A stretch of DNA of 64,000 nucleotides from positions 123,308,752 to 123,372,751 of the forward strand of contig CM051462.1 of the NCBI GenBank assembly GCA_028095005.1. Direction: 5' to 3'. Each line of letters opens with the position of its first letter. Position 1 is the stretch's first letter. Of the stretch, positions 45,667 to 58,066 are shown piece after piece. The stretch comes from Rhynchospora pubera. Its lineage: Eukaryota > Streptophyta > Magnoliopsida > Poales > Cyperaceae. The notes beneath the pieces were generated by a model. That model was not told the origin of the DNA, ran no database searches, and saw only the letters and a program-made list of their open reading frames with translations. A program made the position numbers and the translations under genes.

Positions 45667-47344
45667 TGATCGGTGCTGAGGGTACTGGTCAAATTAATTC
45701 CTTAAAAACCGATACTAATTCGTTTGCAGTGTAGTTTAAGGGTCGAATCACGGGGACGGACTATTCCTTTCCTAAGTTTAAACAATTCGTATTAATTTAA
45801 ATTCTTTTGATTAAATAAACAATTCAAATTTCAAACAGATCCAAACTGAAGGTAAATTGCAGTTACAGAATTTAAAATTGTAATTCCCTAGAAAAAGACT
45901 TTATCCAATTGAAAGTTTAAACAATTAACGAATGATTAGGGGTTCAGGTTGTCTAACTTTTCCTGTCTGTCAAGGTTGGGACGGACCGTTCCATCTCTGG
46001 AACGGGCCGTCCTAACCCTGTCAAATGGCTGGAACTGTCCGTTCTAGGCCAGGACGCCCCCTCTCGGGCGGTCCGTCCTGACCTTGGAACGGGCCGTTCC
46101 AATCATCCGATGTTTGTCTTGTCATCCTACTTAATTATTTGTTGGGTGTTTCTTCGTGAATTGGATCAAACCTAACCTACAGACTTGCGCTCTAACTCTC
46201 GTTCAGGTCAAGTTGTGGGGTACTGTTTGATAAACCCTAAAAACTCCTAAATTTCAACTCTCGTTTCTTGGTTTAGGTGTTTCTAATTGATTTCTGGGTC
46301 TTGGTAAACTCTCAACCTTTCGGTTTGTTGAGTAAAACTTCTAATTACTTGGAGTTTGGTTAAATCCTTTCAGATATCGCCTACCTAATTGATCTAAGTG
46401 TTTGCTTGTTATTGCAGATAGACTTTATTTTGACAATTAAACTAGGCCTTTGTTTAATGCAATAGCCAAGTCTAACATTAACAATTTGCAACAAAAAGAT
46501 AGAATTAAATTTCAGAAATCAAAACGCAACTTTAACTTAGCAACTAATCAGGTATTCAAACAAAACAAACAACTAAAAGAAAAGTTATCGAACCATAGCC
46601 CCTAAACTAAACTACTCCATGCAAGAAAAAGCAGGTTTCATCATACAAAAACACAAAGAAAAAGAAAGAAAAACCAAGTTACAACAAGATGTGCTTGAAA
46701 ATCGTCTATCTCCTAAGCTCTGTCCTGTTTGGGGCGGGCCGTCCTGATCCTGGGGCGGTGCGTCTCAGGCTGGTGGATGGCCGTCTCGACAGGGTGGTTG
46801 CCTTGCTCCTTTCTGGCTCTCCAAACTTAGCGAATTTCGACTCCCCCCGACTTCGAGCCAGGACAGAGCTTATATAGGCTTCTTGGGAAGTTCCAAAACG
46901 TGGCATTGTGGCTCAGAAAGGCGGTGGAAACTGAAGAAACCGCCTCACCAAATCAGGCGCTCTATTTTTGGCAATCTCGAAATAGCTCCTCTGGCCTGGT
47001 TGTGGACTGGGACGGCCTGGTCTGATCATGGGGCGGCCCGTCCCAGCATGGGTTGAATGCATCGTCTGGATTTCCTATGCCTGCGTCTGCACTGTGGTGG
47101 GACGACCCGTCCTATGATTGGGGCGGCCCGTTCCAGCTTGCTGGATCTGTGCAACTTAGTCGATTTTCTCCTTTTTTCGCGCCAAAGTGTGATGAACCTG
47201 TATAAAAAACTTGCCGGGCTACGGCTGAACTTTCCTACATCTAACATTAGCACAATTTAAAGGAAAATGAGTAAAAACACAAGTAATTTGAACGAAATTT
47301 GGGGCTTATTCTGGCTGAAAATCAAGTACGGAAACCGTACATCA
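45667..47344 (-). repeat. 5' LTR of the Athila-like element
   Basis: 1678 bp, same length as the 3' LTR at an offset of 12,386. The minus-strand TATATAAG at 46869-46876 is the likely TATA box for element transcription. The dyad clusters are at 45977-46101, 46730-46767 and 47008-47135. Confidence 0.95.
46869..46876 (-). promoter_or_regulatory. LTR TATA box (5' LTR)
   Basis: TATATAAG on the minus strand, in GCCTATATAAGCTCTG context. Confidence 0.65.
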
Positions 47345-47349
47345 GTTGC
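47345..47349. other. Target site duplication GTTGC, right copy
   Basis: Matches 33276-33280. Confidence 0.95.
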
Positions 47350-48300
47350 TTTGCTTTTCTTAAGTTTAATTGCTTGAATTGAGAATATGAATTGAATTGT
47401 CTTGAAGGTTTGCTCATTAGGTTAAGGCCTTGCCTAATAAATAAGCACCAAGTTCCCTAAATTCAAAACAATTTGTATTTCCATACCATAGGATAGTTAG
47501 TATACCCAAAAGGTGAAAACGGAACTTAGTCGAGAGATTTATTCCCTCCTAAGATCGAGAGATTTAGGATATCCTACCGAATAGTTAAAGCAAACCCTAA
47601 AACTTAAGCCAAGGAACGAGAGTTGAAACTTAGATTTTTAGAGAGGTTTAGAGGTTAAAACTTAGTAATACCAAATCAAGAACGAGACCTGAACTTAGAG
47701 AACTTAGAAACTAATTAAACCGCATTATCGTACTGTTCTGGCGACCCGCCAGGATAGTGCCTGGAAGTGGAACCCGATCAATTGACCCTAGTTTAAGTCC
47801 TTAATTCGAATTTAGATCTTTACCTTAATTTTTAGAGTAATTTAGAGATTAATTAGAGTTTAGAATTAATTCTTTTAGTTTAAATTCAATCCTTTCAACC
47901 ATTTAATCATTCTTTGACTTGTTTACCCCTAGATTAATTGAACTAAATTACTTAAAGTCTATAGTTTAGAATAACCGTCCCTGTGGATTCGACCCTCAAG
48001 CTACGCTGCAATAGATTAGATTTGAGGTTTAATTTGACCTAGGTTTTACCTCCGATCACCATGCACAGAAAAAATAAATAAAAAAAATAAAAAGTTGTTG
48101 TCCTCTTATCATTACCCTCATCTACCCAATTATAAATATTAGTTAATCTTTCTTCCTTCTTATTCCATAAACAAACATCTATTGCATAACTTGACATAAG
48201 TACATAAACCTCCTTAACTTATGTAATCACATATTCCCCAACCAAACGCCTCCTAACGGAATAATGTTACATAAGGAGAATAACTTATACCACCTAAATA

Positions 48301-48729
48301 GGGGACGAAAATCCTCTACAGTCCTTTTTTTTTACTGCTCCAAGCAGTCTTTTATTTATTTTTTTTAATATTTTAAAATTTAAAAACTCAAATGGAGAAT
48401 CCAAATCGTTTATCTTGTTAAATTTTATCGGCGATGCATTTTCATATAAATTTTATAAAATTTAAAGTCGATTTGATACTTGATTAAGTGATATAATTAT
48501 GAACGTATTAGAATTAATCTAACTTGATTCGTTCATTTGTTGACCTCTTGATCTAGTATCAAATTAACTTCAAATTTTATAAAATTTATATGAAAACACA
48601 TCGCCGATAAAATTTAACAAGATCAACGGTTTGAATTCTCCATTTAAGTTTTAAATTTTGATATATTAAAAAAAACAAAAGACTGTTTGGAGCAGTAAAA
48701 AAAAAGGACCGTAGAGGATTTTTGTCCCC
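48301..48729. mobile_element. MULE-like foldback MITE with about 190-bp arms
   Basis: Ends are GGGGACGAAAATCCTCTAC and GTAGAGGATTTTTGTCCCC. The arms run about 48301-48495 and 48535-48729 as inverted copies. CCTAAATAGG flanks or overlaps both edges (48293-48302 and 48728-48737), compatible with a 9-10 bp duplication. No transposase. Confidence 0.8.
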
Positions 48730-48880
48730 TAAATAGGTGGGTATAAGTTATATGATTGGGTCCTACGACAGAAAAAGGCAGAAAATATTATGATCTTTAA
48801 AAAAATGTAACAAGGACATTTTGATCTTTAAAAAGAAATATTATGTTAATCATCTTTATTCCATAACCAAACATACGTTA

Positions 48881-50059
48881 CAAAACTTTAAAAATGCAAT
48901 CCAAAATCTGGTAGAAGCATTGATCAAGTTTTCTTTATATTTCCCCTTTTGAACTGAATGAATAATTATCCTTGGATTGGAAGATCAGAGATTGGAAGAT
49001 TGGAAGCATTACCAAAAAAAAAAAAAGATTGGAAGATCAGAGATGGTTGATTGAATACTATATATTGTTTTATCGGGTTTCTAATGGTGCCTGTTCAGCT
49101 TTTTTGTAAGAGAAATGTTAGGGCCTGATGTTTATTTTAGGATGAAAATGACATATAAGAAAGAAACTGAAATATAAGAAAGAAATGACGGGGATCGGAT
49201 CATAAATTCAGCGATCGCAGTGCAGAAAACAGACTCTTTGTAGCCTCACAATAATGATTTGACCAAATTATATTGCCATTAATCTTTTTATCTTTTTTGT
49301 CCTTAGCACCGTGGTCTTTTATGTCCTTACAAAACGCTTAATTGGGTAAAACATGATGTCATTGTAAAATTGTGAAAATCATAACATATTATTTGGTGTT
49401 TGGTGTATTAGAAAATATACCGCAGCAGCAGCTATAGAAGCCAAACCATCACCCGAGGTAATAGGTCTGCATTATACACAAATGATTCGCCATGCACTTA
49501 CTCAGATTATAATGATAATATATGCACGATATATACAAAATTAGCGGATATACAATAAATGCTTTCATGGTCGATAAAATTATTATGAAATAAAAAAAGA
49601 AGATAATATGCGAAGGAAAAAAACTGACAGATCAGCCTGTAGATGGCAAACTCATTTACTTTTTTGAGATGAAACCGACACTACTAACTATATAAAAAAG
49701 CACCCAACAAATTGAGCTACTTTATCTTGATTTATCTTGATACTATTGGTTAATAATCGCTCTCTCTTTCTACCTATCGGAACCTCACTTCAGTAGTTCA
49801 GTTACTGCTGTTTCTCTTGAAACATCTCTGATCCTTTAAATGCTGCTCCTGCATAAAAATTTCAGTTTCCAATCCCTATAAATCAGCACCTCTTGCATGC
49901 TCTCTCCTCAACCCCTCTCTATTCAGCATCCTCTTGCAAAATCTCTTCTTAAATCCCTTTTAAACTCGTTCCTTGCACTTCTCGAATACCTCAATTTGTT
50001 ATCAGCGATCTTTTTTTTTTTTTGGTTGAATTCATAAAGATCGCAGGTATTTCAGGATA
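48881..50059. other. Intergenic DNA with promoter-like end
   Basis: AT-rich. TATAAAT at 49877-49883, followed by a CT-rich leader, is a plausible core promoter for the small frame at 50060. A T-rich stretch ending GATCGCAG near 50045 could be an intron acceptor in the leader. Confidence 0.35.
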
Positions 50060-50245
50060 ATGGAGCCTCTAAGCATTGTCACATTCACTGGTACATTGAT
50101 CGGTCCGATAGGGTTTATCATCTACCGTATGAAGTCATGTTTCGGCATTTTTGGACGGCTTATTGACTGCCTGAAGCACCCCCATCCACCTCCTGGAAGG
50201 CCAGTTGTCGCACCATGGAAGAGGCAAGGACGCGAGCGGGATTAA
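50060..50245 (+). CDS. Possible 61-residue peptide gene
   Basis: The short frame has a hydrophobic segment at about residues 5-22 (SIVTFTGTLIGPIGFIIY). A Cys-containing stretch and a basic, Pro-rich end (PHPPPGRP...KRQGRERD) follow. A TATA-like box lies about 180 bp upstream, followed by a CT-rich leader and a T-rich acceptor-like sequence just before the ATG. It may be a small membrane or secreted peptide, or a chance frame. I do not recognise it. Confidence 0.4.
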   Translation: MEPLSIVTFTGTLIGPIGFIIYRMKSCFGIFGRLIDCLKHPHPPPGRPVVAPWKRQGRERD

Positions 50246-50435
50246 ATTTGTGTGTCTAATTGAATCACAGCTTGAAGGTTTAAGATTTTGGATGTAACAT
50301 TGGGAAGAATTGATTTCAATTATAAGAATGTATAATTGTATATTGATGCAGTTGCAAAACATGTAAATTTGTTTCCAACTTAGGAAATTTTAAGTGAAAT
50401 AGAAATTTACAAAGAACACTAGCTACCATCTCTTA

Positions 50436-50603
50436 GGGGCCGTTTGGATACACAAGGAATTTGAGGAATTTCAAATTCCTACATCCAAATTTATTATAAA
50501 CAATCTAAATTTTTCACAAAGTTACACACTTCTCAATAAATTTATGCCTAAAAATAGAAAATTCTCCAAATTCCTCAAATTCCTAAGCGATCCAAACGGC
50601 CCC
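50436..50603. mobile_element. MITE, GGGGCCGTTTGGAT family, TTA duplication
   Basis: Ends are GGGGCCGTTTGGATACAC and GCGATCCAAACGGCCCC. TTA lies at 50433-50435 and 50604-50606, as in PIF/Harbinger MITEs. Confidence 0.85.
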
Positions 50604-53287
50604 TTAGATTCCATCTTTGACGGTTTCTGGTGAGGTGCCAAAAGAACCTGAAGATCGGGATTTTATTTCTCTTATTGAGCCTATCTAACTGATTATTATG
50701 CATTAAAACTATTCCATAAAATTTATTTCTCAAGGGATTGAATTTTAATATTGGTATTTCAAGATTGTTTAAAATTAATAAATGTATATGTACCAAAAGA
50801 TAGCGGCAAGCCGGTAAGCAATAAACCGGGTGTTGGTATAAAACTGTTTGCGTCTGGCATGCATCTTGGTGCAATTTATGTAACCTTTAATTTGTTTTTT
50901 CAAATATATTCTGGGTTATCTCCGCGTTTTGTAGAATTTCTCACAAGTCACAGCAACCGAAATTTTGAAGACAGCTTATCTTTAATAAGATGAAATTCCT
51001 GTCAATTACTTATTGTCGTTAACAAACTGAGAGACAAGTGGTAATTCTTTTTTTCTATTTCGACTAAAATAAGTCCGTAAAAACCCAAGAAAATGTATCT
51101 TGCATATTCATAGTATGAGTACTTTTTGCACTCGTTTTATTGAATCGCTTTGAACTCGTTTTAAAATTGTGTACTTAAGTCAGATAATACCAGCCCATAA
51201 AACCTAAGAACATAAAATTCTGGTCCAGTTTATTTATTTATTTCAAAATAATAAACCAGTTTCTGAACATTAAAAACCGAATAGAAGAAAGTCTCATACA
51301 CCATTTCCTTATCCATATCGTTTGAGTTTATACCTTTTGCAATCTTTTTTAGTTGTACGTCCTGGGTCACTTCAATTAAATGTCATTATTATTTTTGCTG
51401 ATGCAGCCTCTCTAACTTGGCACTCAGCATAAAATAACAATTTCAGCTTTTCCCGGTCTAACAGTGTTGTTAATACCCCACCAGAGGCTGAAACGGTGGT
51501 GTTTGATATAAATACTAAATAGAGACAAAATACGAAGAAATATAAATGTATAAGAACCGCAAATCCAAATTCAGAGACTAATTTAAATCTTTTATAAAGC
51601 AGGAATTATAAGTGCCATCGGCAAATATACCATCCCAGCCATCGCTAAATACAAAGTGAACATATACAGCAAATAAGGTGAACATATAGACGATCTAAGT
51701 GAACACTTAAAAACAAATAAGTGTTGTCATCACTTGTTCAGAAGTTTACATGCATATTCAACTTATTTTCATTGAACTTATTTGTTTGTATGTGTTCATT
51801 TAGATCGTCTCTATGTTCACTTTGTTTGCTGTATATGTTCACTTTATATTTAGCGATGGCAGGGATGACAAAACTGCAGATGCGCAGTAATCAATTCCCT
51901 TTATAAAGTGCCAAGCACCAACACCCGGAAATTTCTGGATGAAAGTTGAAAGGCTAAACAATCTAAGATGAATTTTGTCCGGTACTGTTAGTGATATTAG
52001 TAAGGAACTGTTCCGACAAAATGGAGAACAACAAAAGAACAGAAATAAAAAATAGAACATTAAGGTACATGTCCCAACAAAATTTACTTGGGGTACGTTT
52101 GACATGCATAAAGTTAGCCTAACTTCTAGATTAATAAGCTAATTTGTTAACAAATTTGCTTAAAAATACAGATTTAACTCTTGATCTCACTAATCTATAG
52201 TGTTGCCTAACGTCCCCTTAGTTTACTAAACAAAGGATAACCAAAACAATTGCCACTTACCTAGTTACCTGTTCACTCTTCTTTCGTTTTTTATAAAGAA
52301 AAAGCAAACCAGTCTTTCAGCAGCATATATAAGCAAGATCCTGACACTTGGGTCTATAGCCAAATGCTCATTTTCCAAGCTAAGGAACAAGTACTGTTAA
52401 TACATCAAACTTGCATTCAACTGGAGAAGTACTAAAACAAACACAAGAAAGTTGCACAACATCCCAAGAGTAGCAACATATCTAATTCTTGATTAAATTT
52501 TTTATCATTCTCTATGCAACAAGATGAAATTAAGTTCTATATTAAGATCTTTGGTCCTTAAGTTACAAAATTACAACAGGAATTACATACATGCATTCTT
52601 TAATGCTACAATAAACTATCCTACAGGTTCTACCTGACTATGAAATATCAGGATTTACACATTAAGGATCAAGGGCTTTTTACTGGTAATAAAAAGGCAG
52701 AACTGCAAGACGACTATCAAAATACCTTTTTAAACTGGTTTTGGATGTAAAACCAAAGTCTTACCTAAATTTAGTGTATGTTAAGATAACATAAGACATA
52801 CCCCTATGGAAGTACTAAAATATCCCTTAATCCCATCAAAATTCCATGTATCCTAAATACCCCCATAAATACTGAGAAACTTTCACCAAAAACCTTCAAA
52901 AGGCATTTAGGTACTACAAGAAAAATAACTTCCAGGGGAATAAGCGAAATCCATGAGTCTGTTAGGATATATGTATTAAATACTATGCTTTTATAAGAAA
53001 TTGCACAAGTGCTCCTACAGAAACCTCATTATGAATACCCTGCAACAAGGAATTTGAATTAATACCCCTTGAAACATAATAATATCGCCCAAACCTTCCC
53101 ATTTCCAATCTTTTTTTTATATTAAAAGCGCCAAAGTAACCCTCCCTCCTTCATTTTTTATAAAAAAACAGAAGCGTCTTAGGATGATGAGATGGCATGT
53201 AGAAACTTATATCATATTTCCACATACCTTGCAGGGGCATTTATAATCAATAGAGATTTTCCAAAGGCACATATAGTATTCGATTCT
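50604..53287. other. Intergenic DNA with one foldback MITE
   Basis: No gene is supported. The right end, up to 53287, is probably the 3' untranslated region of the SEC14-like gene. Confidence 0.4.
51602..51899. mobile_element. GAACATATA-type foldback MITE, copy 3
   Basis: Starts GGAATTATAAGTGCCATCGG and ends GCAGTAATCAATTCC. Very similar to the copies at 6154-6441 and 6574-6848, about 45 kb away. Confidence 0.75.
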
Positions 53288-56200
53288 CTAATTATCTAAA
53301 ATTTTGAGCCCATTGACCGAGTGAGAGATCCCATTGATGTCCCCAAACTTGTGCATCTCTGACTCAATAGTCTTCACAATTAAAGTCTCGTCTGCATCTG
53401 GTGGAGGCACATCTACATGGAAGGACCCATGTTTAATGGGTCCAACTGGGTTGGCGTATGACGCCTGTTGCTTGATAAAGTTATAAAGCTCTTGGTGGAA
53501 GGGGTGATCCAGGGAGAAACAGTTACTATTTTCTGATGAACCATAGTGGGCTGAACCTGACCCGGATCCGGAACCATCTCTCTTACAGAAGTGGGGCAAT
53601 GAATCATAATCCATTATCTACATATTTTATTTCAAAAATTCCAAGATGAAGTTAAGAATAGATAAAACAAGAAAGAGCAATCTAGACCAAAGTGCTTCCT
53701 GTTTTTTGTTTGATATTTTCTTCGTTTGGCATGTTCCAAGCTTGATTGCTCAATTGAGGGTGACTTAAGGTTAATTTCAAAATAAAGGAAAACTGAAGCT
53801 CAAGGAAGGTTTGACATTATGACCAAGGGCCAATTGAGGTTAAATTACAAGACAGATAGCATAACATGGTCATATGTCAGCTTAAATGCAAGCACCCCAC
53901 ATACAGATCAGCTATGGTAGCATAACCATCAATCTGATCTTGACCTGCATGTACAAGCCAAATTTGATACCTTCACTACTTATGGAAACCGTTGGTTGTC
54001 CTAGCTAGATATAATGTCAGATCAATTTAAATTTAAAAAATCAGAGATGTAAAATTCACCTTCAACAGTTCATCTCTGCCATTTCCAGATAACACTTTGA
54101 CTTTCTTTCGGGTTCTCTCTTGCAAAAGAGGTTTCACCACCTGATCAATAGTTACCATCCATGACATTATTATGCAAAGCAATTTTCTTTTTCAAAAAAA
54201 GGTGGGAGGGCAACCCAGTTTTATTTTTGGATGATACAAAGCAAAATAAATTTATAGCATGCAGCAAAAAAAGGAAATAAAAATACTAAATTTGCAACAA
54301 ATTACATATTACATAATCTGACCATAAATTCATCAATTCCAAGGTTGCCATCCTTGTTTAAAGTGATAAATGTGAAATTTTACGTCACTTAAATCTGTGC
54401 AATAAACAATTTATTAACTGAATATGGAAGTATGTAAGCTTACTTTCCAACATGCCGAGAATATGTAAGGAGCATTAACTATGTAATAAGTCTCCGTCTT
54501 TTCGGGATAATTTAAGTCGTCAACTGTAGATATCATGGTCACTAACTGCACCAACATAAACTCATTAAGTTTCATATTTACATACAAAAATAGAATAAAG
54601 GGTGCTGACACAGACTGTTTAATTAGAGAGAATACTAAGGACTTTTTCCAAAGAAATAAACTAAACTGAATTGTACATCAGCTGATATGTATAGGCGACT
54701 AAATTTAAACAGCAACAACTGCAAGCAAATAATGCAACATGAGGTTGTGATTGAGTCCTAATGCCAACAGAAGATAAATAGATAATAATAGTCAATTGCA
54801 TCTGAAGTCATGATTATATGATAACAATGCAATGTTTTATTCCATACCTTAATTTGGCTAAGAGCTGAGAGTTTGAGGCCAGTCATGTCTAAAACTTTCA
54901 AGCATGTCACTATCTTTTTGCCATACTTCTTACATGCCTCTGGCTGTTGTAAATATACAGTGTTAAAAAAGTAATACACACCTCATTTGTTCATCAGGAC
55001 TCCAGCCCAGTCAAAGAAAAATACTAGTAAATAAGCATAATTTTATATAGTGGAAATGTGCACTTAATGTTCATAGAAAATAAAATTTTATACTGCAAAA
55101 CTTCATGTGCTTTGCTTTCATGTATTTTATATGTTAGGACTCTGCATGTTCATGTTTGACTGGGGTACCAGCCTGACAGTTAAGCATGTGTTATCTATAT
55201 TTTCTGATTGAATGAACATTTTTTTGAGAAACATATAAGGTTTTCAATCTTTTCATTATTACTTTCTCAAAAAAAAAAATTTAAAATTAAGAAAACATAA
55301 GAAGAAATATATACCAGCACTATACGATCCCGATATTCATTTATCTGTATGTGTGATTGCACATAGTAGTGGACCTAGTATAAAAATAGAAACATATAGA
55401 ACAAACATAAGAAACATGTATAGCTTACAAGGAATTAGGGTGTAGGAGTTTCAGATATCCAGGATTCCAGGCCATTTAATAATGACAATATAGAAAAGTA
55501 AGACAATATAATGGACACTATAACAAAGGTATCATTTTCGAGACATCAAGACAATCAAACAATGACAAAGATGGAAGAAAACTCACTGATGCTTTGTCAA
55601 ATGTGCTAAGCCCAACACCAAGAGCAAAAACCGGATGCCCCTAATTTTAAAATAAAAAAACCAGAAAATTAACTTAAAGGTTACTAGTTTTTTATTTGAT
55701 TGTCACTAACAATTTTGTCTGTCTTCCTAAGATGACGCATTTCATCCTTTTTGTGAGGTTACATATCATTCCAGACAGTATTGAATATGATGAATTTATA
55801 TATTAAGGAAAATCTCAGTGGCGGTCTTCTTTTTCTTTCACTCTAGAGAATATGTTGACCTCATGAAAGAAATCCACAGTATTTTTCTTTTAGTAGTCTA
55901 CTTGGAGTTAACTTATCTAATACTATTTGGATCAGGAATTTTACCATACAAAAGTCAGGAGCTATCAGAATTACTGGAACAATCTGAGGATCAGTAACTA
56001 CAGAATTTGGGTATAAATTGGTCTTATTCAAGCATGAACATTTACCTCCTTTGTATATCCTGACATACCAATCAGTTGTGAATCTCGTACCGACCGGTAC
56101 AAATCAACTGGCACAATAGGTTTCTGTACAAAGAGAAAATTTCAAAAGAAAAAAAAAATGGTCACAAATAAAATAGCATGGCTTCTCTTACTCACATATC

Positions 56201-58066
56201 ATAAACAATGAAAATCAGCAATTCTACCAGATCTGTCCAGTACAGTACCATCTAGCATCTACTGAAGCAAACCATAACAAAATAAAATTGCAAATCAAGC
56301 CATTAACCCAACAGTACAAGACCAAACCAACAATCAATATCAGAGATAGTACCTTTTTATGGCATTTGAAATTTATGAAATTTTAAAAGTACTTTGAGCA
56401 AGAAAGTTAGGGATTTGTGCTGACCAATACCTTGGATAAGGGACATGTCAAATGGTGTGGCCTTCTCTCGCACAATAAACACTAACAAAGCAGTTTTCGA
56501 TTTTTTTTTAAGTTAAAAAAGAAAGTGTAACTCACTGATAAGATGTTGTCGATCTCATTTTGAATCCTCCAGTTGAGGCAATCCATCAGCTGCCAATTTC
56601 AAAAGATCAGAATATATATGGATGGAATTAATTCTTTTTCAAACAAAAGTTAGAAATAATTCTTAAGTGCAAAAAGAATTTTACCATTTTATGGGCTTTA
56701 GAAACACTCCCTTCCCTAGCCCGAAGAAACCGTGCAAGTGTTTCATGTTGATATCCTTGATGGACATTCTGTCAAATTTAATACTTTAGTAAAATATGTA
56801 GGATTACATTACACTACTGTACTAAAACATAGCAACCTCTGACACATGAGTACAAAAAAGAGAAGTTGCTGCATACATACATGGGTGCATGATAATGCAT
56901 ACAATTCAGTTGCAACTGCCCTGAAATTGCATAACGTTTTTTATTATACAACGACAAAAGTTTGTGACAAGTATGAAGCTTTCAGGGCATAACAACAGTA
57001 CAGACACACACTAACAACCACATAGATGCAGTAGAAATGAGTCAACATGCTATGATGCAAGTAACATGCATGTATAAGATGAATGCGTCAATTAATTGTA
57101 ACACAATAGTAAGAGAAACACACCGCAATGAACAACAAAAGTAATGCTAATGCATATTGTAGCAATGCATAGAAAAATGCTAAAGGAATCTATATCATGA
57201 CGAAACTTCGACAATAAGAGTTATATTGCAATGGACTAGGCTTTATCTATTTTTCTGTTATACCTCGAGCATTAATAAAGAAAACATAATATATGCTAAC
57301 ATTAGTGACCCTCTTCAGACAGATATATTAAGTAAGAGAATATTCGTTACCACAGAACAAATAGGCAACTAAGAATAGAAAATTGATTTCTTTCCCTTGG
57401 TTATTATTATTATTTCTCTTGGGAACTTTGTTGATTTATATCAATGATCTTCAAGCCGGGGGCTACTTAACTTGGTTGTGCATGGATCTCACAAGAAAAT
57501 TAATATAATGCAGAGAGAACCAATCAAAGATCATGCTGGCAGCCAACAAAAATTTAAAATATTTTGGGAAGTTTTTGAAAAAAAATAAAAATAAAAATTT
57601 TGCCCAAATTTGTTGCCTTTTGCCGCTTAGTTATTAATAGTTAATTCTTACAACGGCAATACTAAAATTGTACAAGTTAAATTTTCTTTAACACACTAAT
57701 TTATGGAAATAACAAAATTAAAGACTTCATCAAAGAGAATTTTAGATTTCAAAAGATCGATACTTTGGCACCATACAAGCGAAGAAACCAAATGTTCCGC
57801 AATAAACTGAGATTTGAAACAGAAACTGTGCAGATCTAATAAAATTTCACAAGTTCGAGCCCTATACCTGAAATGTGTTCTTGAGTGGTTCCTCCACTGC
57901 ATCAAATTAAGCAAAAACAAAACCACAAACAAAAAAGGAAGGAAAATTTTCAGATTATCACAAATATAAATAGAATCTAAATCAGGAAAGCATAAATGGA
58001 AATTTACATACATTCCTCCATAAGTGCTGAGAGTTGCTTAATAGAATCTTGCGAGGCCAACCCCAT
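53288..58066 (-). CDS. SEC14-like CRAL-TRIO lipid-transfer protein
   Basis: Eleven coding exons on the minus strand: 58012-58066, 57868-57896, 56685-56768, 56536-56589, 56046-56123, 55587-55640, 55315-55374, 54848-54943, 54444-54545, 54060-54140 and 53288-53617. All introns are GT-AG, and the sum is 1023 nt, or 340 residues. The start MGLASQDSIKQLSALMEE is typical of this plant family. A CRAL-TRIO N segment (HETLARFLRAREGSVSKAHKM) spans residues 29-56. The lipid-binding CRAL-TRIO domain covers about 90-250, with CLKVLDMTGLKLSAL, DDLNYPEKTETYYIVNAPY and FSACWK. The C-terminal tail has a GSGSGS run, FSLDHPFHQELYNFIKQQA and a NGLKI end. Members bind and exchange phosphatidylinositol and phosphatidylcholine in the cytosol. 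The gene looks intact, with full family length. Confidence 0.93.

Larger units (their letters stand above)
33281..47344 (-). mobile_element. Full-length Athila-like Ty3/gypsy retrotransposon (14,064 bp)
   Basis: It has LTRs of 1678 bp at 33281-34958 and 45667-47344, a GTTGC duplication, and a primer binding site complementary to tRNA-Asp beside the right (5') LTR. A polypurine tract lies beside the left (3') LTR. In sense order it carries gag, zinc knuckle, protease, reverse transcriptase, RNase H, integrase, a long noncoding stretch and an Athila-type extra ORF. Three stop codons interrupt the reading frames, so this copy is probably unable to move by itself. The gag and pol segments are all in one frame. 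It sits inside an older solo LTR. Confidence 0.95.
32556..48058 (+). mobile_element. Athila-related solo LTR split by a full-length element
   Basis: The left part is 32556-33280 (start TGATAGGCGGG) and the right part 47350-48058 (end CCTCCGATCA). Exact duplications CCATG flank it at 32551-32555 and 48059-48063. Without the nested element it is about 1434 bp. Its right end carries the complement of the AGGGTCGAATC...GGGAC signature, so it lies on the plus strand, opposite to its two relatives. Its dyad word is CTGGCG-NNN-CGCCAG, seen at 32804/32824, 33043/33062 and 47739. Confidence 0.88.
32412..48253. mobile_element. Tourist-like MITE split by LTR insertions
   Basis: The left half is 32412-32555 (start GGGGGTGTTTGGTTACGG) and the right half is 48064-48253 (end CCCAACCAAACGCCTCC). 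TAA flanks both ends (32409-32411 and 48254-48256), as expected for PIF/Harbinger MITEs. Apart from the TSD, the interior between the halves is the solo LTR with its own nested retrotransposon. Confidence 0.7.
32338..48880. mobile_element. Outer Tourist-like MITE remnant holding the insertion nest
   Basis: The left edge GGGCCCGTTTGGTTGAGG and the right edge ATTCCATAACCAAACATACG are inverted matches. Everything between them apart from about 500 bp is younger insertions: another MITE at 32412-48253 and a long-TIR element at 48301-48729. The target duplication is unclear. Confidence 0.4.
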
